This document shows positions 54,253 to 64,000 of a DNA stretch of 64,000 nt, piece after piece. The stretch is from positions 119,543,745 to 119,607,744 of the forward strand of contig CM071568.1 of assembly GCA_036426205.1 (NCBI GenBank), written 5' to 3'. A program made the position numbers and the translations under genes. This DNA comes from Ascaphus truei (Eukaryota; Chordata; Amphibia; Anura; Ascaphidae). Position 1 is the stretch's first letter, and each line of letters starts with the position of its first letter. The notes beneath the pieces are model-generated. The model saw only the letters and a program-made list of their open reading frames with translations. It was not told the DNA's origin and searched no databases.

Positions 54253-54785
54253 CCATAATACTGAGTTAAGTTATGGTGAGTAAAAAAAGTGACAAAAACC
54301 CTCCACAGGAAAGCAAATATGCAAATATAACTGTGTGCTCATCTGCATGTCTTAGGCAGGTCTGCAACCCCGCCTTTCCCCATTATCACCCAGCATACAG
54401 CACTTCCACTGCAGCAAGGGATTCTGGGAAATGACATGCAAATGAGCACACAGTGTCACTTTTTGCCTCAATAACCATTTTTAACATGGTTCCCTATAGG
54501 CTTAAGCTTGCTGCAGCATGTTAAAAATGGTTATTGAGGCAAAAAGTGACACTGTGTGTGACACTGTGTGCTCATTTGCATGTCATTTCCCAGAATCCCT
54601 TGCTGCAGTGGAAGTGCTGTATGCTGGGTGATAATGGGGAAAGGCGGGGTTGCAGACCTGCCTAAGACATGCAGATGAGCACACAGTTATATTTGCATAT
54701 TTGCTTTCCTGTGGAGGGTTTTTGTCACTTTTTTTACTCACCATAACTTAACTCAGTATTATGGTTTATATATATATATAAACAG
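54253..54785. mobile_element. Large palindromic MITE
   Basis: The sequence from AAACCATAATACTGAGTTAA to its mirror near 54785 is a nearly complete inverted repeat of about 265-bp arms centred near 54505 (GGTTCCCTATAGGCTTAAGC). Blocks such as ACTTCCACTGCAGCAAGGGA and TGCAGACCTGCCTAAGACAT occur once per arm in opposite sense. Relatives are at 577, 53041, 57860 and 58330. No coding. An inverted partial end (54185-54252) precedes it. Confidence 0.85.
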
Positions 54786-55484
54786 AATCAAGTACAAATA
54801 ATATAGGCATGTTTTTAAAAAAAAATTGCCATATTGTATACTCACTTACTTGATAATTGTATAAATTACTTTCTGCTTTCATCCACAGGTCTTAGATATC
54901 ATTACAATTCAGGAAAATACAATTGCCCTTAAATTGTAGTGAAGTGTGGTTGTTGAAAAAAGTTCACAGTAAATAAAGATTAGTTATCAGTTTTGTAATT
55001 ACCTTTTTATTTCATCTCAAATCCCTACTAGCAATATGAAAAATGTTATGGTTTGGCCTCAAAAGAGTTATAACCATAGTGCAGTGCATTGCAGGATCCT
55101 ATTAATAATTAAAATATCTGTCACTTACCAACAACATAGATTTCAAATTTAATTTGAGCAAAAAAAAAAACCTCTGGGATTGAATTAGAGTGAGAAATAA
55201 ATAATTATCAAACATCTGTGTTCTAAATAGTACGTGCTTTATCAGACAAACAACTGTTACCGTCTCTTTGTTCTGGGGGGAAATACAGAATGGGAAAAAG
55301 TCTAGGATAGAAATAAAACATTGGGGCTTATTCAATAAACTGTGATAGTGCTGATCGGGGCACTATTACATTGACTCTCCCATTGAACTCAATAGGCGTT
55401 TCTATGCAATAGTTCCCCATTCAACATTATCACAGTTTAGTGAATGACTCCCAAATAATCTAATATGGCTGTATTGTTAACTAT
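54326..55484. repeat. Block B of the 1.15-kb duplication
   Basis: The cleaner of the two blocks. After it the sequence continues uniquely (TTTGAAGTTCTATACTC...), whereas block A stops abruptly and jumps back into MITE sequence at 54185. Confidence 0.85.
55324..55450. mobile_element. Small MITE, GGGGCTTATTCAATAAAC ends
   Basis: About 127 bp with inverted termini GGGGCTTATTCAATAAACTG and the complement GGGAGTCATTCACTAAACTG, both followed by TGATA. Copies also at about 54037-54163 (block A) and 57418-57551. The ends resemble the termini of family A (TATTCAGTAAGC), so they may share a transposase. Confidence 0.7.
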
Positions 55485-55589
55485 TTGAAGTTCTATACTC
55501 ATTTTACATCTCTGCACCTGGATGTGTTTGTTGGCAGCAACATACAATCATTAAAAAAATAAGCAATACCTTATTGTACAAAGGGCGTA

Positions 55590-55845
55590 CATTTTTATAA
55601 TAATAGCATGTTCTTGTATAGCGCTGGTAGGTTTATGTAGCACTTTACAGAGACATTTTTCAGGCACAAGTCCCTGCCCCGTGGAGCTTACAATCTATGT
55701 TTTTGGTGCCTGAGGCACAGGGAGAGAAGGTGACTTGCCCAAGGTCACAAGGAGCCGACACTGGGAATTGAACCAGGTTCCCCTGTTTCAAACTCTACAT
55801 GCCAGTCAGTGTCAGTGTCTGAACCACTCACTCTCCATGGGCATT
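55590..55845 (-). repeat. MIR-like tRNA-CORE SINE with L2-type tail
   Basis: On the minus strand: a tRNA-like head with GAGTGGTTCAGACAC and the B box GGTTCAATTCCCAG, a core with GTGACCTTGGGCAAGTCACC and CCTGTGCCTCAGGCACC, then a tail with GATTGTAAGCTCCACGGGGC and GTATAGCGC-like sequence shared with L2 3' ends at 51.5 and 60.6 kb. Shared tails are how such SINEs use LINE RT. About 256 bp. Confidence 0.8.
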
Positions 55846-55849
55846 TCGA

Positions 55850-56330
55850 TATACATTTAATAAATCAAGTAATTAGTGTAGATCTATTTGGTAAATTTGT
55901 ACCCTGTGCTTTTGACAAATATGGCTTGCTTGGGTCTTATACATATTGCATTTTTGAAGTATTTCCACTTACAGTATATACAAACATCTATAGAGGAATG
56001 CACACTTTCCTGACACATAGTATTTTCTGGTTATATATTTCCTTACTCCCTAATGAATTTCATGAAATTAGTGCATGTACAGTAGTTTGTGTATACACAA
56101 ATACTTTTTCAGGGATTTACTGGTCAATAGCACAAATCCACATAACCTTTTCGACTGAAGACTTAATTACCTAACATTGGTGGAAAGTTGTGGTTTATCC
56201 TTGTTTTCAAAGTTACAAATTTTTCTTTAATTGCAATGCCCAGTGAACTATTCAGAGAAGTATATTCATAGCAATCTGGCAGGTCAATTGAATTTTGTGT
56301 GGAATTTTTTCATCTCAGCACTGCATTAAT
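55850..56330. other. Intergenic, nothing recognised
   Basis: The plus-strand frame 55809-56174 has no domain or coding texture that I recognise. Confidence 0.4.
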
Positions 56331-56334
56331 GTTA

Positions 56335-57415
56335 ATTTATTTGAGGCGGTAAGTAGGAATTTAGTCCAGTGTAATGCAATCGAACTTTTTCAGGTTGGGC
56401 TAAAGTTGTGAGTGGAGTACCTAAACGATCGGTACTGGGAACCCTGCTTTTAAACTTATTTATTAATGACCTTGAGGTTGGCATAGAGAGCAAAGTCTCC
56501 ATCTTTGTTGATGACACTAAATTGTGTAAGGTGGTAGAAGCAGAGCAGGATGTAATTTCTCTCCAGAAGGATTTGGATAGACTGGAAAAGTGGGCAGGAA
56601 AATGGCAGTTGATGTTTAATACAGATAAATGTAAGGTTATGTATTTGGGAAACAAGAATAAAGAGGACATTTAAAAATTAAATGGGCAACAATTAGGTGA
56701 ATCCTTGATGGAGAAGGATTTAGGAGTGCTTGTGGATAGCAGGCTTAATAATAGTGCCAAAAGTCAAGCAGGAGCAGCAAAGGCAAACAGATCTTATCTT
56801 GCATTAATCGGGGAATGGATGGAATGGAAGTAAACATAATTATGCCCCTCTATAAAGCATTAGTAAGACCACACCTTGAATATGGAGTACAGTTTCGGGC
56901 ACCACTCCATAAAAAAGACATTATAGAACTAGAGAAAGTGCAGAGAAGAGCCACCAAAATAATAAAGGGGGTGGATAATCTGATTTATGAGTTGAGGCAA
57001 GCTAAACTAGATTTGTTTACTTTAGGAAAGAGGTGTCTAAGAGGGGCTATGATAACTGTATATAAATATATTCAGGGACAATATAAGGAGCTTTCAGAAG
57101 AACTATTCATCCCAACGGGCAATATAAACGACACAGGGTCATACCTTAAAGTTTGAGGATAGGACATTTCACCAGCAACAATGGAAAGGGTTCTTTACAC
57201 TAAGGAAAGTTAAATTGTGGAATTCGTTACCTATGGATATTGTGATGACAGATACAAAAGATATCTTCAAAAAACGAATTGACATCTTTTGAGAAAGGAA
57301 AGTTATACAGGGATATACCAAATATGTAAACATGGGAAGGATGTTGATCCAGGGACTAATCTGAATGCCAATGTTTTTTTTTTTTAGGTTAAAAAGTGTA
57401 GGTTAGAAAGAAAAA
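56335..57415 (+). pseudogene. CR1-type LINE RT C-terminal half
   Basis: The plus strand reads SGVPKRSVLGTLLLNLFIND, IESKVSIFVDDTKLCKVVEA (FVDD is the RT catalytic box), LEKWAGKWQLMFNTDKCKVM, EKDLGVLVDSRL, PLYKALVRPHLEYGVQFRAP, LEKVQRRATKIIKG and DLFTLGKRCLRGAMITVYKY, then the 3' tail with a DIFKKRIDIF-type end. The QGSVLGP motif is changed to KRSVLGT, and frame breaks fall near 56674 and 56810. It is 5' truncated at about 56335. Confidence 0.9.
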
Positions 57416-57417
57416 TT

Positions 57418-57551
57418 GGGGGCTTATTCATTAAACTGTAAGAGTGCCGATCATGGCACTATTAAATGGAATATCCCTTTTAACTCAATAGGAGTTTCTA
57501 TGCAATAGTTCCTCGTTCGGCATTATCATAGATTAGTGAATGACTCCCAAC
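57418..57551. mobile_element. Small MITE, third copy
   Basis: GGGGGCTTATTCATTAAACT to GATTAGTGAATGACTCCC. Diverged copy of the 55324-55450 MITE. Confidence 0.65.
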
Positions 57552-57564
57552 GAATCTTATATGG

Positions 57565-58746
57565 CAGTGGTCTCCAAACTTTTCAGTACGAGGGACACAT
57601 CATATATTCAACACATTTTCGTGGGTCAAAAAAAAAATATTTGTATATAGTTATATATTTTATAAATTAATGAATACGTTTTATTTGGATCTTTTTGAGG
57701 TAATCAGCATGATATGTTTCAGAACAAAAGCGAAATGTGAAAATTACAAATAAAGGGTGCTGGGATTATACTGCGAAATTATATGTAATGACGAAATATA
57801 TATATTATATATTATATATAATATTATATATATATACTATATATATATTCTAATATTAAGGCATGGTGGGTAAAAAAAGTGCTAAAACCCTCCACAGTAA
57901 AGCATAAAGCAACTGTAAATATCTGATATTCACTTCCACGCAGCAAGGGATTCTGGAATGACATGCAAATCACACAGATGATACCCATCAAGTTGAAACA
58001 TGTCTGTGAGTGGTTAACTGACTTGCATCTCCCAATCCTTGCTTAAAAGCTGTGTATAAAGCAGCATGCATTGGCTACAGGGTTGCTCATGTAATGTGTG
58101 AGCATGAGATAAAAAGTGCACTGTGTGCTCATTTGCATGTCTTTCCCAGAATCCCTTGCTGCAGTGGAAGTGCTGTTTGCTGGGTGATAATGTGGAAAGA
58201 CAGGGTTCAGACCTGTCTAACGACATGCAAATGAATATACAGGAATATTTACAGTTGCTTTATGCTTTACTGTGGAGGTTTTATCACTTTTTTTACCCAC
58301 CATAACCTTAATAGTGGGTGGATTTACCTACTCTTATCTCTTTGAGCAAATGTCAGCAACCAACCAAATCACACTGATGATATCCCTCAAGGTTGAAACA
58401 TGTCTGTGAGTGGGTTGAACTGACTTTGCATCCCCCAAGTCCTTGCTTACAACCTGTGTTAAAGCAGCTGCATTGGCTAAGGGTTGCTCATGTATGTGAC
58501 ATGAGATAAAAAGTGGCACTTGGTGCTCATTTGCATGTCATTTCCCAGAATCCCTGCTGGCAGTGGAAGTTTGTTTGCTGGGTGATAATGGTGAAAGACA
58601 GGGTTGCAGACCTGTCTAAGACATGCAAATGAATATACAGGAATATTTACAGTTGCTATATATATATATATCAAGTTGCTGCGGGCCGTATAAATTTTTT
58701 TAAGGGGGCCTGATGTGGCCTCCGGGCCGTAGTTTGGAGACCCCTG
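57565..58746. mobile_element. hAT-like nonautonomous element
   Basis: A 1182-bp insertion with a perfect 8-bp target duplication, TTATATGG (57557-57564 and 58747-58754), and termini CAGTGGTCTCCAAACT and AGTTTGGAGACCCCTG (one mismatch). An 8-bp duplication with a CAGxGGTCTCCAAAC terminus is characteristic of hAT (Charlie-like) elements. The empty target is recognisable at 55460-55475. The ends carry the hAT-typical GGCCGTAGTTTGGAGACC, and the interior holds two tandem pieces of the palindromic MITE family. Confidence 0.92.
57860..58670. repeat. Two tandem units of the palindromic MITE family in the hAT element
   Basis: Units near 57945-58340 and 58345-58665 share TGATGATAYCC, CATGTCTGTGAGTGG, TGCATTGGCTA, GAGATAAAAAGTG and the GTTGCAGACCTGTCTAAGAC segment. 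They look like a captured and duplicated piece of the family seen at 577 and 54.25 kb. Confidence 0.7.
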
Positions 58747-58860
58747 TTATATGGCATGTATTGTTAACTATTTGAAGTTCTATACTCACTCTACATCTCT
58801 GTACCTGGATGTCTTTGTTGGCAGCAACATACATTCATTAAAAAAATAAGCAATACCTTA

Positions 58861-59430
58861 TTGTCCATAAAGGGGATGGATAATCTGATTTATCAATTGA
58901 GACTAGCTAAATTAGAATTGTTTACATTAGAAAAGATGCATCTAAAAGGGGAAATAATAACTATTTACAAATATATTCGGGGACAATACAAGAAGCTTTC
59001 AAAAGAACTACTCATCCTAAGGGCAGTAAAAATGACACAGGGTCATACCTAACGGTAGAGGAAAGGAAATTTCACTAGTAACAAAGGAAAGGGCAGTTAA
59101 AATGTGGAATTAATTAGCCTTGGATATTGTGATGACAGATACAATAGATATCTTCAAAAAAAGGTTGGAAATCTTTTGACAAATGAAAGGTATACAGGGC
59201 TATACCAAATAAATAAACATGGGAAAGATGTTGATCCAGGGAGTCATCCGATTGCCAATATTTATTTTTCCCCTTATGAGATATCGTTAGATTATATTTC
59301 ACTGGGGTTATTTGTTTGCCTTCTCTGGGTCAATATGCTGTAAATATAAATATAGTATAAGTATCTGCCATTTAAATTTAGCATAGGTTGAACTTGATAG
59401 ACGTATATCTTTTTTCAACATCATCAACTA
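58861..59430 (+). pseudogene. CR1-type LINE 3' fragment
   Basis: Plus-strand frame IKGMDNLIYQLRLAKLELFT, LKGEIITIYKYIRGQYKKLS matches the C-terminus of the 56.3-kb CR1 (GVDNLIYELRQAKLDLFTLG). It is followed by the degraded tail (KKRLEIF-like, YTGLYQINKHGKDVDPGSHP) and CATCATCAACTATG. It is a separate truncated insertion of the same subfamily. Confidence 0.85.
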
Positions 59431-59990
59431 TGTATTAAGGTTAATTTCTTAAAGCATGTAGCTACACAAAAGGGAGTACTTGCATTAATACACATTAATA
59501 CACACACATTCAATTCAAGTACAATTGTCAACCAATATAATAATACCTTAATAAAATACAGTGTGGCCACCCACCACCAACAAAACATAAGCACTTGCAT
59601 GTGGCAGCACTGGTAATTTCAGTGAGATTAGTACCGGTACTTGTTTAGTTTTTTCTCCGAAAGTATTTTTAATATTACTACTACATTTTACACCAAATCC
59701 CTTATATATGCCTTGTATAAATCCTGTATTTTTTCATAAATGCAATAGCTGAAGGACTCATTGTAACGGTTAGAATGTCAGGAGAGAGGATACTTACAAC
59801 TTATGGATGGTGAGTGCTGAGCTGTTATAACGGGTTGTCATTAAAAAATATCCTAGTGATCACACAGGGAATGTTCAAGAATCCATGGATTGGATCCAAT
59901 GACGAATTTCAAAGAATACACCTGTTTTTTTTTTTTTCAATTTGTCACTGCTGATTTTAAGTATTAGGGGGGAAATATCAGCCTCTTTAA
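59431..59990. other. Intergenic, nothing recognised
   Basis: AT-rich DNA without assignable motifs. Confidence 0.4.
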
Positions 59991-60321
59991 GGCTACGGCC
60001 CCAGTCAGTGGTGCACCCACGTTGGACCACGTGGTGGCACATCCACCCATTTCTGAAGCGATCATTGGACTTCTGATTGCTCGCAATGGCCATGACATGC
60101 GGCTGGTTCGCCCTCATTGGCTGAACTGCCACCGTGATGTAGCCATCACTGGACTGTCACGCCAAAAGACACATTTCTTGTCTTTTGGCAATGAGGTTGC
60201 GCCAACGCGCTATGAACATGCACGCGCATGGCCTGACTGGTGCCGGCCCTACAGAGGGCCATCTCTTGTTTGCGCCACTTATGCCATCGCGCACACAGTC
60301 GCGATCACTGAGACCGAGGCC
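59991..60321. mobile_element. Harbinger-like MITE, TAA target site
   Basis: 331 bp bounded by TAA (59988-59990 and 60322-60324), with termini GGCTACGGCCCCAGTCAGTG and the complement of CACTGAGACCGAGGCC. It shares the GGCCTCGG-type end with 25672-25972. The interior is GC-rich. The open frames on both strands are not supported as genes. Confidence 0.65.
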
Positions 60322-60426
60322 TAAGATTGATCGGCGGAAATTCACAAATCAAAGGAATCAGCTAATCAGTGTTGGATTAAAGCAGAAAATGTACCTATCT
60401 CTACAGAGAAAACATCACAAGAGTTT

Positions 60427-60640
60427 ATTGTATTGTATTGTATGTCTTTATTTATATAGCGCCATTAATGTACATAGCGCTTCACAGCAGTAATACATGA
60501 GGTAATACAATAAATAACAGATAATATAAATAACAGACCATGGGAATAAGTGCTTTAGACATTAAGGAAGAGGAATCCCTGCTCCGAGGAGCTTACAGTC
60601 TAATTGGTAGGTAGGTAGCGAGAAAGTAGAGCACTGCCAA
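60427..60640 (-). repeat. L2-type LINE 3' tail
   Basis: Nearly the same as the tail of the 51.3-kb L2: GTATTGTATGTCTTTATTTA, TATAGCGCCATTAATGTACA, CTCCGAGGAGCTTACAGTCT. Only the last 210 bp are present, with no coding part. Confidence 0.85.
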
Positions 60641-60732
60641 CAAAAGAAAATCAAAAAAGGGGCTGGGGCAAAAATAATGATTATTTATTGGGCATATGAG
60701 CCAAAAAGGACAAACACACTAATATTAAAAAA

Positions 60733-60775
60733 ACTCTGACGCGTTTCCCGCCGTGGAGGCGCTTTATCAAAGAGT
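60733..60775 (-). ncRNA. Hammerhead-ribozyme-like motif, PLE 3' end
   Basis: Minus strand ACTCT, TTGATAAAGCGCC, loop, GGCGGGAAACGCGTC, AGAGT. Stem I ACTCT/AGAGT is perfect, and GAAAC, CGCG helix III and the GTC cleavage triplet are canonical. The CUGANGA box is TTGATAA (two changes). Probably a decayed terminal ribozyme of this PLE. Confidence 0.65.
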
Positions 60776-61295
60776 ACTAAGGCTCTCTTCACGTCAGATT
60801 ATATAATGGTCAGAGGTGAGTGAACGCCCCAAATTAAGTTAATACCTAATGGGTTACGCAATCAGCTGTGTGATCAACCAAACAATGATCTTTAGTGTGA
60901 AATGTGTATAATGAAACACTATAATTTATCAAAATATGATAATAATGCTGGATAATATTAAGTCTGAAGAATATTAATTAATAAAGTCTAAATAAAGAAT
61001 ATGAAAAATATTTATAATAATTATAATATTTATCAACTAAAGATATATTTATTAAAATAAATATTTGTTAAAGTAAATATCATAATTTGGTGACATATCT
61101 TTAAACGTTGATCAGAAACAAAAAATGAAGGAGGATATAATTATGTATAGCCATATGGGCAAAAATATATAATAATGGTAAAGTAAGAGCATAATGATGA
61201 AACAAACCATCGGTAATATAGTAAAAGATATATCTCAACCTAATACATACATTGCAATAAATGAAGATGAAGAGAGAAAATATATATATATATTA

Positions 61296-61727
61296 TTATA
61301 AAAAATGCTTCAACTCCCAGTCAATGTTGATACCGGAGGGTTGCATTGTATCTAAACTGTACATCCAATACATTTCTTTTCTATTCAACATGCCCGACCT
61401 ATCTCCTCCCCGAGTTGGGGCATGTTTATGGTCTATACCTGAGAAGGTGAAATTTTTAATAGTCCCTTTAGGGCAAGTGGAAAAATGCCTAGAAACCGGA
61501 TGTGATTGGTCTTTTTTATTTATCGCACGTACATGTTCCATGATTCTTATTTTGAGGGGTCTTATGGTGCGACCCACATAACCCCTCCCACACCCACATC
61601 TCATAAGACATACAGTGTAACTGGAATTACAGTTAATGAAGGTGTGTATAGTGTGCTCTCTATTAGGGTTGATGCAAATGAGTTTTTTTTGTTTTTTTGG
61701 CAAATTTACAAATCCCACAATGTCCAC
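61296..61727 (-). pseudogene. PLE GIY-YIG endonuclease domain
   Basis: The minus-strand frame of 143 codons holds IHTFINCNSSYTVCLMRCGC, GRGYVGRTIRPLKIRIMEHV (GYVGRT is the YIG half; R and E are the expected catalytic residues), SHPVSRHFSTCPKG and the end GGDRSGMLNRKEMYWMYSLD with GINIDWELKHFL. It is separated from the RT frame by a one-base difference in an A run near 61688, so the two were one protein. Confidence 0.9.
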
Positions 61728-62754
61728 ATGGATAAAAACCCTTAGGTATATTTTTTATCCTTGTAAAATTAGTTCTTGAATCAAATAAACTGGGGGAGAG
61801 GGATGTACCCAACGATTTGGCCTTTCTGAATACAAATTTTGGCTTATTTTCAAGGACAGATGTCAGATCCTTATCCAGCTTCAAGGTGTCCCAATGTTTG
61901 TGGATAATGGAACGTATACGGTCTGACTTTCTGCTTTGTTGGGTGATAAATAATGGGACTGTCACCTCATCATGTGTTGATCTCTTTCTGGAGGGTAATA
62001 GGAGGTCCCTTCTATCTATTTGTTTGACAGTATTTTGAACTTCTGTGATGTCATGTATGTTGTAACCTCTAGATGAAAATCTTGAGATGAGATCTCTAGA
62101 TTGTATTTCAAATGATTCTTCAGTTGAACACAACCTTTTTAATCTTGTGAATTGTCCCTTGAGGATGCCCTTTTTAAGAGATTTAGAGTGATTGCTGTCT
62201 GCTCTAAGATAGGAATTGCGTGCGTTAGGTTTCCTATAAATGTCTATTTGAATGCTACCCCGCATATCGACATACAGCATTAAATCTAGGTAATAAATGT
62301 GATGGATATTCTCCTGCAAAGTGAAATGTAGATTGTGATCATAAGTGTTAAGTTGGTGAATGAATGTTTGAAGTGATGTGAAGTCACCATCCCAGATAAA
62401 TAGAAGATCATCTATATACCGTTTGTAGAATTTTATTTGGTGCCTAAAAGAATTTTTATCACTAAAAATGAAATCAGACTCCCACAGCCCCATAAAAAGA
62501 TTAGCATATGAGGGTGCGAAAGAAGTGCCCATAGCAGTGCCTCGAAGTTGTAAATAAAATTGTGAGTCAAAAGAAAAAGAATTGTGCGTGAGTAGAAATG
62601 TGACGGAATCTATTAAAAAGGTGCATAGTGCTGGTGATAAGTGAGAAGATGTGAGAAAATGCTGTATGGCGAAAATGCCCTGTTCATGTTTGATAATGTT
62701 GTAAAGGGAGGTAACGTCCATAGTTACCCATCTGTAACTCTCTCGCCACTGCAT
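61663..62754 (-). pseudogene. PLE reverse transcriptase domain
   Basis: Open over 363 codons on the minus strand. RT motifs in order: RWVTMDVTSLYNII (motif A aspartate, residue 13), [20 protein letters not shown] (motif B, 70-89), KRYIDDLLFIWDGD (motif C YIDD, 113-116), YLDLMLYV and DIYRKPNARNSYL (motif D/E region), then the linker to a CGHCGIC zinc-like pair near the end (345-351). All RT catalytic residues are present. The frame is offset from the N-terminal part by one missing base near 62788-62791. Confidence 0.92.
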
Positions 62755-62771
62755 TTTGTTAAGATCAAATA

Positions 62772-63836
62772 TCAGTTGACTGGAGTCTTCAAAAAGGATG
62801 GTAATGACTGTACAATGGGTTGTAAGTAAGTGTCTATAAAACGAGAGAGCCCATCTCCCAAAGATCCAATGCTCGCCACAATGGGACGTCCCGGGGGACT
62901 TGTGAGCGATTTATGGATCTTTGGGAGATGGTGGAAGATGGGAACTATGGGGTTAGGGGAGCATATAAATTCAAATTCCTTTTTGCTTAACACATAGAGT
63001 TCTCTTCCTAAATCCAGCAAATCATTCAGTACATGAGAGAAATTGGTGGTAGGGTCTGAAGGTAGTTTGCAATAAGCCTGACTATCAGAGAGTTGTCTTA
63101 AAGCTTCTTGCTTGTAACTCTCGGCTGATTGTACAACAATCGCACCACCCTTGTCCGCATTTTTGATAACAATAGTTTTATCTTGTTTCAAGGTTTGTAA
63201 TTCTTGTAGTTCAAGGGTGGTGAGATTGCTGTAATGATGAGGGTCCTGTTTACAATTTTCTGCTAAAGTCTTCAGATCCTTTTCCACCAATCTCTCAAAT
63301 GTGGTGATAAATGCACTCTTTGAACCATAGGGACAAAAGGTAGATTTCTTCCTAAATGTGGTGTGTTCAAAGCTAAGAAAATTAGAAAGGGACATCTCCT
63401 CGGAATTATCCTCCATTTCCTGTTCCATACGCAAATCTTCTAAATCAGAGATAGCACAATATTCTTTAAATGAAAAATCAGAGCAAACTTGTTCTGTTGA
63501 GTCATCCCCCCCATTATCTGGAGATGACTCCACAGAATCACACATAGTGGGTACAATATTCCTTGACCTGTTGGAAAATAATTTTTTTAAAGTCAACTTG
63601 CGAGTAAATCGCTGTAGGTCAATGTAAGTATCAAAGAGGTCGAAGTCACTTTGAGAGGCAAAATTCAACCCTCTATTAAGTAGGGATAATTGTCCTGTTG
63701 TCAATGTCTTATGTGAGATATTAATGACATTACAATCCTCTGATGTTAAGAGTATTTTTTCCTCTTTGCTGCCCCTCTTGTTCCCCCTCTTCCTCTTTGA
63801 CCTCCTTGTCCTTGGTAGTTTTTTGACTCCTGTGGT
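62772..63836 (-). pseudogene. PLE N-terminal region
   Basis: Minus-strand frame with NISHKTLTTGQLSLLNRGLN, SDFDLFDTYIDLQRFTRKLT, an acidic linker, FEHTTFRKKSTFCPYGS, LQELQTLKQDKTIVIKNADK (the KNADKGGAIVV block near the start of the RT fingers) and PIFHHLPKIHKSLTSPPGRP with IVASIGSLGDGLSRFIDTYL. The region is typical of PLE proteins and ends with the frameshift into the RT frame. It stays open upstream to 63836, where a stop falls. A glycine/arginine-rich frame (63946-63746) offset by one base is probably the true upstream continuation, giving a third frameshift. Confidence 0.88.
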
Positions 63837-64000
63837 CTATTCGATTGAGAAAAATAACCCGATGTTCCAGGTGTTGAAACATCTCGTGACGCTTGGCCCG
63901 TGGAGCTTTTCCCTCTCCATGTATCTGATGTAATATCAAAGGACACTGATGGATATTTGTTCTCACTTTCTGAGGTTTCAGATTCATAGCTTGAAGTGTC

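Larger units (their letters stand above)
60650..64000 (-). mobile_element. Penelope-like element, nearly complete
   Basis: It runs beyond the window end. In minus-strand order it has a basic N-terminal region, RT, GIY-YIG endonuclease and a 3' region closing with a hammerhead-like motif and a TTATTGGGC stretch shared with the 7-13 kb elements. The domain order is that of endonuclease-bearing PLEs (RT related to telomerase, GIY-YIG for target nicking). The coding region is interrupted mainly by single-base frameshifts. Confidence 0.9.

Noticed and set aside
55809..56174. 121-codon plus-strand frame
   Set aside because: It begins in the SINE, is rich in aromatic residues as expected of AT-rich noncoding DNA, and has no recognisable domain.

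Overview
The window looks like nuclear DNA of a vertebrate, most likely an amphibian (probably a frog). I infer this from the repeat mix: Tx1-type L1, CR1 and L2 LINEs, Penelope-like elements (PLEs) with GIY-YIG endonucleases and hammerhead-ribozyme-like motifs, sushi-type Gypsy elements, TTAA, TA and TAA target-site MITEs, and MIR-like SINEs. I see no intact host protein-coding gene. Nearly everything recognisable is a transposable element or its remains, often nested several deep. One exception may matter: a forkhead-like (FOX) reading frame carried by a 4.5-kb insertion.

Layout. 0-2.6 kb: SINE heads, a Gypsy gag fragment (minus) and a second gag remnant. 2.6-4.9 kb: no recognised gene. 4.9-6.9 kb: copy 1 of an unnamed hairpin-rich repeat ('family A'). 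6.95-23.1 kb: one Tx1/L1 ORF2 on the minus strand, broken by four later insertions: a head-to-head PLE dimer (7156-13505, 14-bp target duplication), a 1.87-kb LTR-like element (13930-15795, 5-bp duplication), the forkhead-carrying insertion with 1.29-kb inverted arms (16445-20965, probable 3-bp duplication), and a GC-rich hairpin element (21198-21575). In the two or three cases that can be checked, removing the insertion restores the L1 reading frame. 23.1-26.2 kb: family A copy 2. 26.35-28.2 kb: L1 ORF1 and probable 5' region. 28.36-28.8 kb: a TTAA MITE. 30.0-31.0 kb: CR1, cut by inverted family A copy 3 (31.0-34.06 kb).

34.8-43.8 kb: a Gypsy element whose 5' LTR is split by a 4.7-kb PLE insertion with a 16-bp duplication. 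That insertion has inverted arms around a GIY-YIG end and contains a TA-target MITE and a second GC hairpin element. The Gypsy interior lacks protease and most of RT, contains a solo LTR, and keeps a frameshifted integrase and the polypurine tract. 43.8-44.5 kb: an L1 3' end. 45.2-46.0 kb: a Tigger/pogo-like MITE. 47-49 kb: two hammerhead-like motifs. 50.0-51.0 kb: a short family A member. 51.3-52.2 kb: L2 3' ORF. 52.5 kb: a hammerhead with canonical core.

52.96-52.99 kb is an assembly gap, followed by two near-identical ~1.15-kb blocks that differ mainly by single-base indels, which suggests a false duplication. 55.6-59.4 kb: a MIR-like SINE, CR1 pieces and a hAT-like insertion with a perfect 8-bp duplication. 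60.0-60.6 kb: a TAA-target MITE and an L2 tail. 60.65 kb to the end: a nearly intact PLE on the minus strand (N-terminal region, RT, GIY-YIG, terminal hammerhead-like motif), broken mainly by single-base frameshifts. The retroelements moved by their own RT, endonuclease or integrase, and the MITEs depend on transposases encoded elsewhere. All identifications come from reading translations and repeats by eye.
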